Shown here piece by piece: positions 49,078-62,976 of a stretch of DNA of 64,000 bases. Both the position numbers and the translations under genes were made by a program. Position 1 is the first letter of the stretch. Every line of letters begins with the position of its first letter. The stretch is taken from positions 6,918,501-6,982,500 of the forward strand of contig NC_058498.1 in the NCBI RefSeq assembly GCF_020382885.2, given 5' to 3'. Source of the DNA: Scatophagus argus (lineage: Eukaryota > Chordata > Actinopteri > Scatophagidae). The notes under the pieces are model-generated. The model saw only the letters and a list, made by a program, of their open reading frames with translations. It was not told the DNA's origin and ran no database searches.

Positions 49078-52000
49078 AGCTATTATGATAACTGGTTAAA
49101 CATTTGTTTTTTTTAGACAAACATGACAGCCACTCCCTGGTTGCACCTTCTCCAGTGTGATGAATTGCAGATTTATGGTACATGTTATGCCAGATTGAGT
49201 CTTGCATATTTTTGGGGGATTAGCCAAACAAAATAAGCCTCCTAACACAAAAGTCTACGAAAAGTAATTTTCATATATGTTGACTGTACTTTTACCATTT
49301 ATCAGTGGCAGTATTTAATTTTTAAATGTTGTCTTGCTTTTATCTGTTGCATTGTTCCATCCTGCAATCCATGTTATCTGATTTATCCCAGGTATATTGT
49401 TTTTATCACTTTATTTATCACAGAATGTTTTAATCTTTATTTTCACACCATGTCACCTTGATTTGTACATACAAGGCTAATATATAAGTAGATGTCGATA
49501 TTAACACCCTTTTATTTGCTGATTTATACCATCTCCCATGAATGATAGTGTTTCAGTCTTTCGAGATAAGATTACGATATTTAGGATTTATGACCAGTAA
49601 ATTTTTAAAATAATCCTGCACCATGCAGAGAACAAGAACGGCAGCAGTCCTCCCGTCCTCCTCATCATGGACCTGCTGCATTTTGCTGACTGACTGCTCT
49701 GCTCAATGCTCCTGCAGCTCCTCCCAGTGGCAGCTTAGACACACAATATAACACAGTGCGGCATTTCGTGTGCGTGCGTCACTTTTTCCCAGCGGAACGT
49801 GAAACAGACGAGGAGGGCCTCACGACTGAAAACAGAAACACATTTCAGTGAGATGAGTAATATTTATGAATGGGTTGCAATAGTAGCAACAGTGGCTGGA
49901 GAGAGGAGATGGGTGACTGCTTCCTCATCAGTCCCTCCCTCCCTCCCTACCTCTATTACGCACTATTATTGCACAGTCGTCACAAACACTCAGAGACACA
50001 AACACACATGTGCATACAGAATGAATCAGAAGTCTCCGTGGAGATATTTAAAAACTAACCCAAAGATTGTTTTAGCAATTTTATCCGCCTTACTGTGTCC
50101 CATGACTTTCTATTATTTCTCAACGTCATGCTCATTACAGTAGTGATGATGACAAAGGAAAATTACTGACCAGCAGTGGTGGTGGCTGCTTCCACGTAGT
50201 TCGTGTAGTTCATATGTATTACATTACATTACATTGCAGCGGAATGTCTTCAGAGAGACATCAGAGTCAAACATCAAGAAGATGACAGCGAGGAATTCAG
50301 AAATCGCAGGCGGAATTGGATGCGAACGGGAGTCTAAATTCTACTTGCTGAGCTAAAATGGTCAAGGTCAAAGTCGAGGTCAAAGGTCTTTATTATCATT
50401 CCAGTGCCAGGTCTTCCAGTATTCCAGGTCGCACTGATTTAAAAAGAAGTCCATGTTAAAAACAGTTGCCTCTAAATAGAGTCCATAAATGGAAAACTAA
50501 AAGATGAAAGACTGACGGTTTGCAAATTTAGTGCCAGGCCTATAGGTACCTTAAGTGACACTGAGAATAGAGTACATGCAGTGCCAGAGAGGAGGTTCAA
50601 ATCTGAGAAGGCCCTTTTTTAGTTATGCAAGAAAAGTATCAAAATATTATTACTCTGTAGTCAATGTGAGTTCATAGAGTAAATCAAACAAGTGACCTAA
50701 GACTGCAGTTTGCTCTAATTCTATTGCTTTTTGTTAAATATGTTCAAGCATCCACTTGGAGCCTCAGCTTGTGATTACTTTCAAAGCAATTTTACGTGCT
50801 AAATCAAAGGAAAATAATTAGCTTTAGTAAAAAAAAAAAAAAAAACAGTGTAAATTAATCTCTTATGAAAGGACAATTTGCCTTGACTTTGTTTGCAGGA
50901 CATTTGTGCCATTTAACCCGCAGGGAAAGCATTTAGGAAGGAAAAACTTTCCCCCACAGTGAATCACTGAAGGAACGGAGGTCATTTTCTAATTTACTCC
51001 ATAAGATCAGATGAGTGTCTGTGCATTTCCAGTACTCACTGACACACACGCATAGACAGACATAACACTGACACGAAAGCATCCTTTTCTGAAACCGTAC
51101 GGGCCAATCAAGCTGTTGATTCATACTCATCTCCACTGCCCGCTTCAGTTTGCCCGTCTTAGACCAGTCGTCATTCTATCCGCACTTCATCACATTTTCC
51201 ATCCGTCTGCATTACAGTTTTAACGTTCACGCAATGCTCTAGGCAGTCACTGTACTTCACTGTACTTTTACTGTAAGTGAAGGCAGTATAATGTAAGTTA
51301 TGTAAGTGCTGGGTTCATCCAGTTCATCAGAGCTTCAAAGGGCTGCTTCACGTTTTCCTTTTCAGTTAACTAGTGGTAAATTATGCTATTTAATTGAGGA
51401 GTGCATGAGTGAGTGCATTCAGCCCACTTTGTGTAATGTATGAAAACAAAGAGTTGTTGTTTTTTCTTTTGTTTGTTTGGGGTTTTTTTTTTCATTTCTA
51501 ATTGTAAATTTTAATTGCTGTGGGTACCACAAATTTAATTCTATTCACCTCTGTTATATTAGAATGTTGCGCAAAATGCAAAATTTCCTGGTCAATCTAA
51601 ACCAAAAATAAAAAAAGCATACAATCATTTTGGTTCAGTGATCTTTTAATAAGTTTAGAGCTAATTAATTATCTCTGTTCAAAGAAGCTTCTAGGTAGTG
51701 CACCTCCTGTTGCTTGCCTGAACCTGCTGGGAGGAAGAGGAAGGGAGGGGAAGCAGCAGAATTTAATAGATTAAATGTATTTAACGGGTGAAATGAGTGT
51801 ACCACAGTAGTAAATAAAGGAATGTAGAGAAAAGAATTTGCGTAGGCAGAGAAATTGAAGCTTTCACACCTGTTTGCACTTGGATGCGGACCCTGGGCGT
51901 GGTTTTGGAACATTTGGTAAAAGTCCAAATGTGTGAAAGTCGTTCTTCATGCCTTCAGGCTGTCAGGCTCTTTTGAAAAGACTGTGTTGGTCCTTACATG

Positions 52001-54203
52001 GTGTCATCTGTTTAGTGCTAATTCAGACCGGAAAAGCAGGCCTCTGAAAGGGGAAGGTTTCAGGAGTAATGGTTTGACAGTCGTTCAGAAAATTGTGACT
52101 CTGGTGCGAGGTGATGCAGAAATCTCTTGAGTCAGACAGCAGAAATATATTGGCTGTGGACCTCAACTAATGCAAGGTTGGACTTTCATACTGCTTTTCA
52201 TAACACTGTAATAGCCTCCTGCTGTCATAATATTGGAAGACTCTCAATTCCTGTTCATTAGGATGATTAAAATGTCAGGAGGAAAACCACCTCTCGATGG
52301 GAGCTTGGCCAGAGGAAAATTACAGAACCACAAATGTTTTCCTCTTCACAGACCAAAAGATCAAGACACCAACGCATGAGGCATGTTTGTCATTGATTAT
52401 GGAAGAGTGTAGGTGTGTGAGAGGAGTTAACAAAAGGGCAACCAGTAGATGCTTAATGCTTGCATTTTCTCTGTAAATTGGTCTGAGTAGACATGCAAAA
52501 GAAGTTTGTTAGAGGAAATGACAGCAGTTCCCTCTTTCGGTATTGACATTCCCTGACAGTGGTCATCAATCCACGACACGAGTAAAAATGTGAAAGAGCC
52601 TGTTATTGATCAGCTACTGCTCCAGTGTTAAACCATCTACATGGCAGATGCCTGATAAGATTGGTATGTGCAACACATAAGACCTTACCTGAGATTTCTT
52701 CCTGTTAAGATTATTTAGTCAATGATTAAAAGAATCACGTAGAGCCGTTGCCTAACATAGCTGTTCTCAACATTGGCTTATGGATGGTATGCACACACAA
52801 CCAAGTCACCTGAAAAAAATGTGACATAAAGGACTCGACTTTAAACCTGTAACAAGAGACACACTGAGGATCCGTTGACACACGTCATTTCTGACATACC
52901 CAATACAGCAGACCTGGAAATTTACATTCCACAGTCCATCTTTGTGAATTGGAGCTTTACTGAAGAAAACCATAATACTCAAAAAGCTCATAAATCTCAA
53001 AGCAGAGACAGGTTGGAACTTCAGGCATTGTGAAATTATGCAACTCTATACCCTACTGTAAGTCCCACATACCACATACGTCATGGAGCGTATGGTTCAT
53101 ATCAGAAAATCTGTGTTTCTGGATGTTTATAAGCTGACGCATTCATGCAAAGGCCCTAATAAATCAGCCTTTTGTTAATCTGAGTCTCCTGGTCCCGCAT
53201 GTCTTTTTGCTATCAGTTTTTTTAGGTATAGTTTAAATCCCGTGAGCTATGTGAAGTGGTTACCATGGCTTTATGAGTTTATTGTCACTCTCTGTACTTT
53301 TCAAACCCTTGTGGAGAGGGGACATGCTGGCAGACGTAAATGTGCGTATTTATAAACCAAACAGAGACATAGTGGTGCTGGTGAGTCATGAAGAAATGAG
53401 GAACTTGAAACAATCTAAACATTCTGCAGGATGGAGTACGTCTGATGAGATCATAGTGAAATAAAAGCTTTTGGTTTTATGCACACTTTTTATTGAAGCA
53501 TTGATATTAGAGAGACACCAGTATTGATCCTGGTGTTGAACATAGATTTAATACCGACTCAAATGGCTGAATATATCAGTACCGTAATCACATACCAGTG
53601 ACAATGGGCAGACAGGGTACTGTATACAATGCAGTATATTTATTTATTTGTCACATTGTGTTTTGCAAAGTTAGGAAAGTCACATTTAAGGCTGATTTTG
53701 CCTCACACATAAAAGAATGACCGCAGATCTTCTCCCACACACTGAGGCTGCCCTCTAGCTTTAAAAGAAAAGATTTAAGAGAGCTGACCTGAAGTCCCCC
53801 TGTTGTCCAGCCAAGACAAGTGATCCCCATGATCCATGATGATGTAATGCAGTCACTCTGGGTGCATGGGGCTCAAATATCCAATCATCTGTAGCCACGG
53901 AGACACTGAAATGTCTGCCGTGTGAATGGCTTCCCCAGTTTCCCTTGTTCTGTAGAACAGTGAGTGATTTGTGACTTAACAAATGTATATTTTCTTTGCT
54001 GTCTGAACATGTTATCATGTGAGTTCTGCCATGGTGCCTCAGGGAACACATTCAATCTACTCACATCATACAAATCACATATGTGCAGCCACAGTCAGAG
54101 GAAACAATTCCTATTTTTTAAAACCTTTAATGAGCAAGTAATTACAGATTTTCTTTATGTAAGCCTGTACATTCATGTGACCGCTTATGATGTACAAGTA
54201 ACC

Positions 54204-54206
54204 AGA

Positions 54207-54242
<36 letters not shown>

Positions 54243-54263
54243 TAAATAGATGGATGGATGGAC

Positions 54264-54349
<86 letters not shown>
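54204..54349 (+). repeat. (GATA)n/(GACA)n microsatellite
   Basis: About 146 bases of tetranucleotide repeat. A first GATA block is followed by GACA units, a short GATG/GACA mix and then about 25 uninterrupted GATA units. It produces the IYLSIYLS frames on the minus strand. Confidence 0.97.
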
Positions 54350-54944
54350 CTCATGAGGCTAATATTGGACTCTAAGCTGTGGCTGACAGACATTTTTAGA
54401 TCTGAGGGTGCTGAATAATCTGCTGAATTCCATTTTAAGCAACCTATGCTTGTCGAGGGACTGAAAATAATGAGACCCCGCCTGACATGCATAGTGTGTG
54501 TGCCTGAATAAAAAAGTCTAGTAATCCTTTAAGCCAATAAATGCAGGGCACAGACACAAAGGTGAAGGACAGGAGTCAAACACGGTCACATGAGCTGTCC
54601 CAGCAAATATTGTGTGGGTGTGGATGACATTCATCCTTCCTATTTGCACTGCAGTGATTCAGCGCTCTCAAAGTAAAGCCTACAATGAGGCAAGAAGCGG
54701 TACACAAAGAATTAGGAGTGATTGAGGCGTTTCTTTTCACTCCGCAGCTTGTGGAGACACACTGCCTGAAGTTTAATAGCTAACTGTGGATGCTGTTCTC
54801 AGGTGAAACTTCAGAATAAACTTCTCTCAGGAGAACATAAAGCCATGCTGACACACAGTCTTCCATGAGCAAGATAAAGCAGGGAATTTGTCACAGAGAC
54901 CCTTACATATAACCTAAAGAGTGGGTTTTTCCACTACAGAAGAA

Positions 54945-55160
54945 GCAGAGCTGGAATGTAACCGAGTGTTGTGCTCCTATATTTACTACTAGTACAACTA
55001 TATTACAATTTTCATGTACTCTGCAACTGTATTTCCATTTTATCATGTGTCTCACTACATTTCAGAGGGAAATACTGGACCCTTGGCTCTGCTACATTTA
55101 TTTGTCATTTAGTTGGTAAATTATTAAGTCTTTTAAGCACAAAAGGAGTTAACAAAATGT
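54945..55160. repeat. Fragment of a fish DNA-element repeat
   Basis: CACTACATTTCAGAGGGAAATACTGGACCC...CTGCTACATTTATTTG (about 55051-55105) is a familiar block of the AAGTACTT-type fish element; flanks are decayed. Confidence 0.45.
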
Positions 55161-55979
55161 GCATTTGTATAGATTAAACTACCAATTTGACAACAAGCAT
55201 CTAACTGCAAATGAGACTTTTCTGATTCAGTCTTTTCACCCATCATTTTAAGAAAATTTCCTGCATCATGTTTGCTCAATATATTTATAATGTTTCAAAC
55301 TTCTCCTCAACATAAGTCTCACTAAATTGTGAAAGATGCTCCTGTTTTCTATGTTCTATCTGTCTTTGTCGAAATGCATTGTGTTTTATAGTCACAGAAA
55401 CATGTTTACATTTCTGTGAACACATATTAAAAAAAAAAACGTCTTCTCCAACTTGCAAGCTACTAAGCAGAGAGAAGATACTGGAGTATGATGTTTGTGT
55501 TGATCGAGAAGCACATGATGAAGCATCACTAAATTTTCCAGCCATTAGCTTGAGGTGTTTTGTGTTTTGAAAGATACCCATCATGTGTTCATTTTCATGC
55601 GAAGCTCGATGCCTTGAGGAGCTTTGAATCCCAGACAAGATCAGCGTTATCTAAGAATTCATCACGGGGACGCAGGCCCAATGCTCTTGTTTGAGTTAAC
55701 TCTTGTCGTGCTGTTTGTCGTAGTGAAGTTTAATACAGTAGCGCTTGTGTACTGCTCTTGAACAGAAGAAGCTCTTATCTCAACTTTCCAAAGTTTTGGA
55801 AATAAGCGTTCTGCGGTGTCTCTCTCTTTCTCTGCGCTGTGTGAAGTCGGGCCTTTATCAAGTAGAGGCTTCTAATTCCTAAAGTGAAATCCTCTTAGGA
55901 TCTATGCTCTATTTCTGTTTGGTCTATAGGGTCTTTTTTGAAATCTCCATTAGACCAAGCTCATTGGCTGGAAAAGACA

Positions 55980-56104
55980 CACGCATGCACACAAAAACAC
56001 ACACACACCACCCAGCAACAGATAGCTTAGTGAAGTGATCGAGTGTGGACCAGTGCAAGGTTAGCTACCAACACAAAGGGAGGACTTCACTGTGACTGTG
56101 GGAG
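55980..56104 (+). other. PDC: Possible non-coding first exon of PDC
   Basis: The start-codon exon of PDC has an acceptor at 57291-57292, only 16 bases before the ATG, so an upstream 5' UTR exon must exist. GACTGTGGGAG|GTAAGA at 56104/56105 is a strong donor at a suitable distance. The exon's 5' end is not determined. Confidence 0.35.
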
Positions 56105-57308
56105 GTAAGATAACTTCAGTGACGTCTCTTATTTTTCTGAAGAAAATGAAGTGAAATCAGATAAAATGTGAGTGGAAAAGGGGAAGTTTTGAACTGACGT
56201 AGTGGGAAATAAGTTTTGTTTTGTCTCAGATGTTTTTACATGCAGTTGAGACTTGAGTGCTTTTGGTGTTCATGTTGATTTTTAATCTGCACAGTTTGCT
56301 CTTTATGCCATTTTAAAACATGAGGTTTCGCATAGAGGTTTTAATAATTCTGGTTTAGTTTCTTGTTTAAAAGTGAATGCTTCTGCACAGAGTGGGAACA
56401 AAAGACTCTTTCTCCTGCTACTTTAGTCATGGGTCTGTGTCAAATTGAAAGTCAGCTGTTTACAAGAGGTTTTTTTTGTCTTGTCTCTTGCTCACACACA
56501 CACACACACGTACGCACAGAAGTGAAACATTTACCAAAGACATTTCATCTGCTCATGCTAGAACTAATCATGGCAAATCTCCACTTGTGGATTTGGGGGT
56601 TAGAGAGGTGGACACAAAGATCATCAGCCCCAGATCGGTATCGTGACTGCACACAGGAAGGAAGACTACACTAATTGGAACACTGGGGAAGGGCCAGGAG
56701 GCTTTGGTCATGCATACGTCACACACATCTAATGATTCCAGCACTGACAGATGTTACGAAGCAGTGTGAGGACCAGCGTGTAAGAAAGACTGGCTATAGA
56801 TTTACATCTGCATGCATCTGCATTGTACATTTTCTGTATATAAGTGCTGGTCAGTTAAAGTTTATGTGCACATCAAATCACACATCATGATATGGAGCCT
56901 GTATGAATTTATTTCCCTACTTTTCATAGAGAAATAAATAATTACCATTAATTGTGATACATATATACACACACGAACTGTGTTTTTAGTCATCAGCTCC
57001 ATCTGTTGCATCTTAAAACAATAGCGAGCAAAAGAAAGAGCTGTTAAAGTTCAGTAATCCTCTTAGACTGCATTAATTTAATTAAGTATCATGGGACTCA
57101 CTTGGTGTCCAGTAGCTGCGTCACAGTGCAAAGATTTTAAACTTGTGTAGCTTCACAGTTACCTAACTGAGAGCAAACATGAAAAAAGAAGTAAAATTCA
57201 GACATTTAAAGCCACGATCTTCACACCATTACATTACATCATATGAATGACTTCCTTCAATTCTGTCTCATTCTGATTTTGTTGTCTTGCAGGTAGTTAA
57301 CTGGAAAA

Positions 57309-58810
57309 ATGTCTGACAGAGTGATTGACTTGGAAGAGACTGCAACCCACACAGGTGAGACTTCAAACTTCACATGGCAACATTTTACCATCTGGCAACC
57401 TTTTTCTGTGCTGGAGGCTGGATCATCTACCTGTGGAGACACATTTCACTTATTATTGTTATTATCAGTTATATCATTAAACTATCCTTTACAAACAGTA
57501 AGCAAAACACTGATTACAGAGCAACTGGCTTTTGACAGACCCAGGAAAACCAAAGAAGAGGACAGGTCTGTAGAGCTTTGGCAGTTTAACTGATGCTCTA
57601 ATCTTCTTTTTCTTATGCAACAGTGGTGCAATTAGTGCACTTCAAGGCAGCTTGGGAGTTAATCCCCACATAAAAACAAGACGCAATTACTACCAATAAA
57701 AGGCTGACTATTGTCTTTTTACTAAGCAATCCACCTTAAAATCCCACATATAATTAATTATTAGTACTTTGACAATAAAACTTAGTAAAGTTAACCCTGG
57801 ACAAGGACTTAATTGTGTTTGCTTCCTAACCTTTTCCATAGGTCCAAAAGGAGTCATCAATGACTGGAGGAGGTTTAAGTTGGAAAGTATGGACCAGGAA
57901 AACTTGCCTCCTGCAAAAAAGGAACTGCTGAGACAAATGTCATCCCCGAGCGGACCAAAAGATGACTCCAGAACAAGCCTCAACCGCAAGGTACAACCAA
58001 ACAGACCACAACAAAGATGGCAGATTTCACTGTGATGGGAGGCCAACAATATGCTTCTGATTGTGACCTTTGGACACTGTGTATTATGAAACTGCTGCAT
58101 CTTGAATGAAAACACAGATTTTTTTTAAGTGTATCATCAGCGTAGCACTAGTGCAGATTTGTGCAAGAAAAGGAAGTTTGATCAGAGAATCTTGGAGTTG
58201 TTTTAGAAAAGAATGAAGTGATGAATGAATGCATCTAAATATTGTAAATGATATATTTCCACAGCTAATGTAAATTCTAACTCATTTTTTTCAGATGAGT
58301 GTCCAAGAGTATGAGCTGCTTAAGGAGGAGGATGAGGGATGTCTAAAGAAATACAGAAGGCGGTGCATGCAGGAGATGCATGACAAACTCAGCTTCGGGC
58401 CCAAGTTTGAAGGTGTGCATGACCTGGACAGTGGAGAGGCCTTCTTAGAAGTCATAGAGAAGGAGCATCACAGCACTGTGGTGGTTGTCCACATCTACAA
58501 GGTTGGGGTCAAAGGCTGTGAGGAACTCAACAACTGCCTTGACTGCCTAGCCACTGAGTACCCCACTGTAAAGTTCTGCAGGATTGACGCTGTTGCATCC
58601 GGTGCTGCTGAGCGGTTCTCAGATGAGGTTTTGCCCACACTGCTGGTGTACAAGGCAGGAGAACTGCTTGGGAACTTCCTGGCCTGCACGCAGCACCTAA
58701 ACGAGGAGTTCTTCGCCACTGATGTTGAGGCATTCCTCAACAGCTATGGCCTGCTGCCAGAGAAAGAGCTGCCTGGTATGGAAGATGAAGAAGAAAATGA
58801 AGTAGAGTAA
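57309..58810 (+). CDS. PDC: Phosducin
   Basis: This photoreceptor and pineal protein binds transducin beta-gamma subunits and regulates their availability and movement. Coding exons are 57309-57354, 57842-57990 and 58295-58810, all GT-AG and in phase, giving 236 residues (human 246). The start ATG opens the conserved N terminus, followed by [15 protein letters not shown] (~16-30). An N-terminal helical region contains ELLRQMSSP (~43-51). RKMSVQEYE holds the protein kinase A site, Ser67, equivalent to mammalian Ser73. A thioredoxin-fold C-terminal domain follows, with [21 protein letters not shown] and [16 protein letters not shown]. The acidic tail ends EDEEENEVE. Same-strand order after PTGS2 matches the human PTGS2-PDC arrangement. 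Teleosts often have two phosducins; the paralogue is not assigned. Phosducin-like proteins are excluded by the N terminus and length. Confidence 0.96.
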
Positions 58811-59795
58811 CCAAAGCATTTGGGCTGCTGAGGAAGATGGGAAGCTGTCTGGAAGGGTTGGATAGAGAGAAATAAAAGACAATTTCTGAGTTGTTCTTTT
58901 GGGCTATGGCAAGTAGAAAAACCATCACATCTCCAGTAGCTCACTAGCGTTTGAGAATTGTTCTCTGAGGAAGAAATTCTGACAAATTGTGAATATGGGT
59001 GCTCTTGAATATGGGAGCAGGTTACAGCAACGTGAGGAGATGCAGCATTTATTTATTTATAAAAATATATCACAAATCCCCACAACCACCTAAAAAGACA
59101 GAAGCAGCTAACTGTAACTGTTATTTTGTAATGATAGAAACTCTTTCATGCTTTACGTACTTGTAAAAATGTAACTCAATACTTTCTGTAGCATATGATT
59201 AGGTTGATCTGCACACAAATTATTTATAGATCCAGTATTTGTACAAGCCTCATCTTCAAATGTTCTAATATATATATATATAATATAAATATAAAGACAT
59301 GTATGAGTTCAGTTTTTTTCCTTTTTTGTTTTTTTGCCAAAATTTAAAACAAAACAAAAAAAACCCTATAGAGTAAACATTTTTCTCGACTGTCCAGTTC
59401 AACATTACTTCCTATTGCTTTTGAAGCCAACAAGTGTGGTAGGAGGAGTATATTGTGTCTGGAAAAAACATGCATGAGTCTCTCTGGTATTTTACCATCA
59501 TCAGATAAAAATCATCAGTGAGGAGGTCATCCATTTCTGTGTATTTTATATTGTGAAAGAGGGAGAAAGTCATGGAAAAATAGAAAAGAAAAGTAAATTG
59601 TGGGTCTTGTGTTTTCCCAGTGTGACATGAATTGGCCAACAAGTCCTTGACTCAGCAGGATGGCCAATATTAGTATCATCTTATCTGATTTTCCTAAGGA
59701 TTTGGTTGAAATTTTAAACAATGTGCTGGAATATGATAAAACATATGCCTAATATACATCCTGTTCAGAATAAAAATGAGAATAAAATTGCGTAA
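58811..59795 (+). other. PDC: PDC 3' UTR with candidate polyadenylation signals
   Basis: AATAAA lies at 58871-58876, only 60 bases after the stop, and again at 59769-59774 and 59781-59786. The transcript may therefore end early or extend about 1 kb. No further coding sequence was seen. Confidence 0.5.
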
Positions 59796-62700
59796 AATAG
59801 TAACAATTTGCATTGCATTTTTTTATTTTGTGACAGCAGTTACAAGTCAAGAAAGTAACCTCAACTTGTTGTTTTTTACAATTGTTTTGTATTGGTCAAC
59901 CAAAGGAGATTTAAAGTGTTAATGAGGAAGCTGACAGATGGATATTTCCAGAACAACACTGGCTTTTTCCACCTGTTTACAGCAGCACAGTTTTTCCATT
60001 CTTTACACTGTAATCTAAACAGCTGCTGGCTGTGTATTCATATTTACAGTACAAATATATGAGATCAATCTTTTCATCTAAACTCTTGACAAGAAAGCAA
60101 TTTTCCAAAACAGTGGAAATATTGTTTTAAATCTGATTTCTTTTGACTGACTGAGTGTCCTACTCAGTCACCACCACAACCATGGCCGCCACCACTCAAG
60201 ACCATCACAGTAGATGCAGTCATCTCCAACAAAGGCAAGAAAACTGCCAAATGCACCAATGCAGGGTTACATACCACTGCAGAAGACATTGTTAGTCTCT
60301 CCTGTTGAAGCAGGCTGTCACTTGTTCGATAACCTCATCTGCTACAGTCGTGTAACCCACACTTGACTCCCCTGTGACCCCAGTGAGCTGCAGGCATGCC
60401 AAAACCACAACATAAAAGCCACTTAAGATTTTTAAGCAAAGACTTGCAATACTAACCCACAGTTTGATAAATTAAGTTGTCTCATAGCTGTTGAAATTGC
60501 CACACACATTAGCACACAAACACTTCCAGTCCTAGTGTAGGACTTGAAAACAAAGGTTAGTAACAAAGACAGGCCATTTGTCGTTCTGAATTTTTAAAGG
60601 GACTATGTGTAAGTTTTAATATTATCAATATAAAGCCAGTTCAGCTTTGCCTTTTCCAAACCTGGTGAGTCATTTGTCTTGAATGACCGTGCATTCTGAA
60701 CTGCTTGGTTTTCTACTTCCTTTTCCCTTCAGCTGAATTAACAGTCACTACAGTGATGCAGCCTTGCTTTTACCATGCTTAACATAGTCATAATATCAGA
60801 CAGCACCATGTAATGCTTAATCAAAGAGTATTATTTGATGATACGTAGTGCTGAGGTCCATCCTGAGATAATCAGGTCAATCCTCTTACAGGATTAAGGT
60901 TGTAGCTTTAGTAGTGCTGATATACTGAGTGTCTTTACACCTGTGTGTTCCAAAGACAGGAAAAGGGTTATAGTCATCTCTGTCCCTCTGTTAAATTAAA
61001 TAATATATATAGATATACATATTTATACCTTTATACCTTTGCAAAGCACTTCCAAATTCATTCCAAAGGTGTCTAATCTCTTATATATTAAACTGTGACA
61101 TGCTGACACACATTTCTCTGAGAATATACTGTAGATGTGTGTGTGTTTCCACAGTACCGCATCTGGCATGGCTTGCATAGCCTCTAGCTGGAAACACTTT
61201 ACACAGTAGCGTGTCTAAGATTTTTCAAAACCTTTTGTGATACCTCCCACAAGAGTTTTCCTGAGGACAAGAGGTTTTCCTGAGGTGCCCAAACATGTCA
61301 GCCAGACTGGCCCACAAAGATCACACCAAACTGAGGGAGCTTCAGCCATGCTTGTACAGTATATGTGGCTATGCTCCAACCGGAACCAGGCTTCAGGGAG
61401 TGCAACAGAAGGCGTTGTGAGAGGCCAGCCAAAGGATGAGAGAAGATTCACCTCAATACAAGTTGACTCATCTGTAAAGCCAGAATAAACCTTTAACAAT
61501 TGAGGTGTATTTTTCTTTGTTATTCTGTGGAACATACAAGTCAGCAGAGTGCGGACCTATTCTGAGAAGTGGGCTTACGGAGTTATATGAATGACTTTGC
61601 ATGGGGGTGTAGATAACCAGGGCATAGATAACCTATTATCTCAGGGATCTTGATTCATAGAAAAGGGCCCAAAGGATGAATTGACTCATTGCTCACATCA
61701 AACCAATGTTTACCTTAGTGTTTACCCCTAAAATGTCCACCTGATCCCACCCCCATTTCTGACGTTGCGATTCCTCCCCGCTTTGTTTATACTAATTCAC
61801 TAATTGGAGAACTTTGGTGATTTTTGTGTTTGGACTCTTGGAAAGCCCACCTTCCACGCTCTAGTTCACCCAAATAAAAACCAATTTTGCTGAGGTAATG
61901 TCATGAGAGTGGGGTCCTGGTTTGAGGCTCACATGGCCTCCATGCCCAAATATGGAAAGCGGATGTGGGCAAGATGATATAACTACAAACTGTGCTTGTT
62001 GGTTGTCATCATAAATGTATTTTAAGTTACTTGTTTATATATTTGTACATTCCTTGTGACTCATTATTTTCACTGATGAAGTGATGGTGTAAATGTTTTT
62101 ATTTGACTCATTTACTCCGGATACGATTCATGCACCCTGAAAAACTCCTTTTCATATGGTTAGAATGAGTAGATAAAATGCAACCACTACGTCAACACAG
62201 AACACTATTGCGTTACAACAAAAACAAAGCTGGTGGTGGAGAAGATAATGAGAGAAAGGATGGAAGAGATAACATTCAGGGGCGTGAGGATGTGAATGAA
62301 TAATGAGGCTTTAAATTACATTTCACAAAACACCCCCGCATCGCAGTTCAACCTTTGGGTTGGTATTACTGCTGTTTCTCACGCTATGCTGACTTTATTA
62401 ATTGTTTGGATAAATGGACATGAACACACATAGATTAATGTAGGGGAGAAGGAAGGGATGGGTAAATTTCATTATCCTTTGATCTTTTCCAACATTTTAC
62501 GGTAACATATTACTTTTAGTAGTAACAAAGAAATATACTAATTTTTATACTTGATTTTTATACTAATTTTCTTTACTAATAAGATTTCTATAAACATAAA
62601 ATATTTAGCAGTAATTGTTTCCGTCAACACCTTTGCTTCAAGAGGCAGCTGGAGTTGGAGGGTGAGGGAGAAGCACACAAATGAAATGAAAAAAAAAAGT

Positions 62701-62970
62701 ATTAAGTGTCACACCAATGGCACACTCAAGGTGTGCAAATTGAACAGTGTAAGGGCACCCTGGATTTTTAATGAACAGCAATAAACTTGAACTTGTGTGC
62801 TTTGACTACATGCTATAAATCAACAATAACCTCTTCCATTTTGTATCGCCTGGTCGTAGTGCTGCGGTTATTTTGGTGACCATAACACAAAAGCAATAAA
62901 ATCATTATTCCACACAGACAGTAATACTGCAAAGTGAGGTATTCCTTTCAAACAAAAGCAACAAGTAATA
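59796..62970. other. Gene-free region downstream of PDC
   Basis: No recognised gene. It includes a repeat-like block starting TTTAAAGGGACTATGTGTAAG (60594-60640) and a moderately open minus-strand frame at 61215-61535. That frame overlaps direct copies of an AGAGTTTTCCTGAGGACAAG/AGGTTTTCCTGAGGTGCCC motif and looks repeat-derived. Confidence 0.5.
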
Positions 62971-62976
62971 TTTGAT

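Larger units (their letters stand above)
36826..57292. other. Long gene-free interval between PTGS2 and PDC
   Basis: About 20 kb with no recognised gene. It contains a Tc1-derived element (36.90-37.36 kb), SINE remnants (37.80-38.06 and 48.77-49.08 kb), repeat fragments (41.85-41.96, 43.03-43.10, 45.25-45.48 and 54.95-55.15 kb), simple repeats (47.08, 54.20-54.35 and 56.49-56.51 kb) and an unexplained ORF cluster at 38.97-39.60 kb. Other ORFs, including 43170-43517 and 49799-50143, show no family resemblance. Confidence 0.6.

Noticed and set aside
54142..54492. 116-codon ORF of repeated IYLS
   Set aside because: It is a translation of the GATA microsatellite.
61215..61535. 106-codon minus-strand ORF downstream of PDC
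   Set aside because: No known family; it overlaps repeated words and looks like part of an unidentified repeat.
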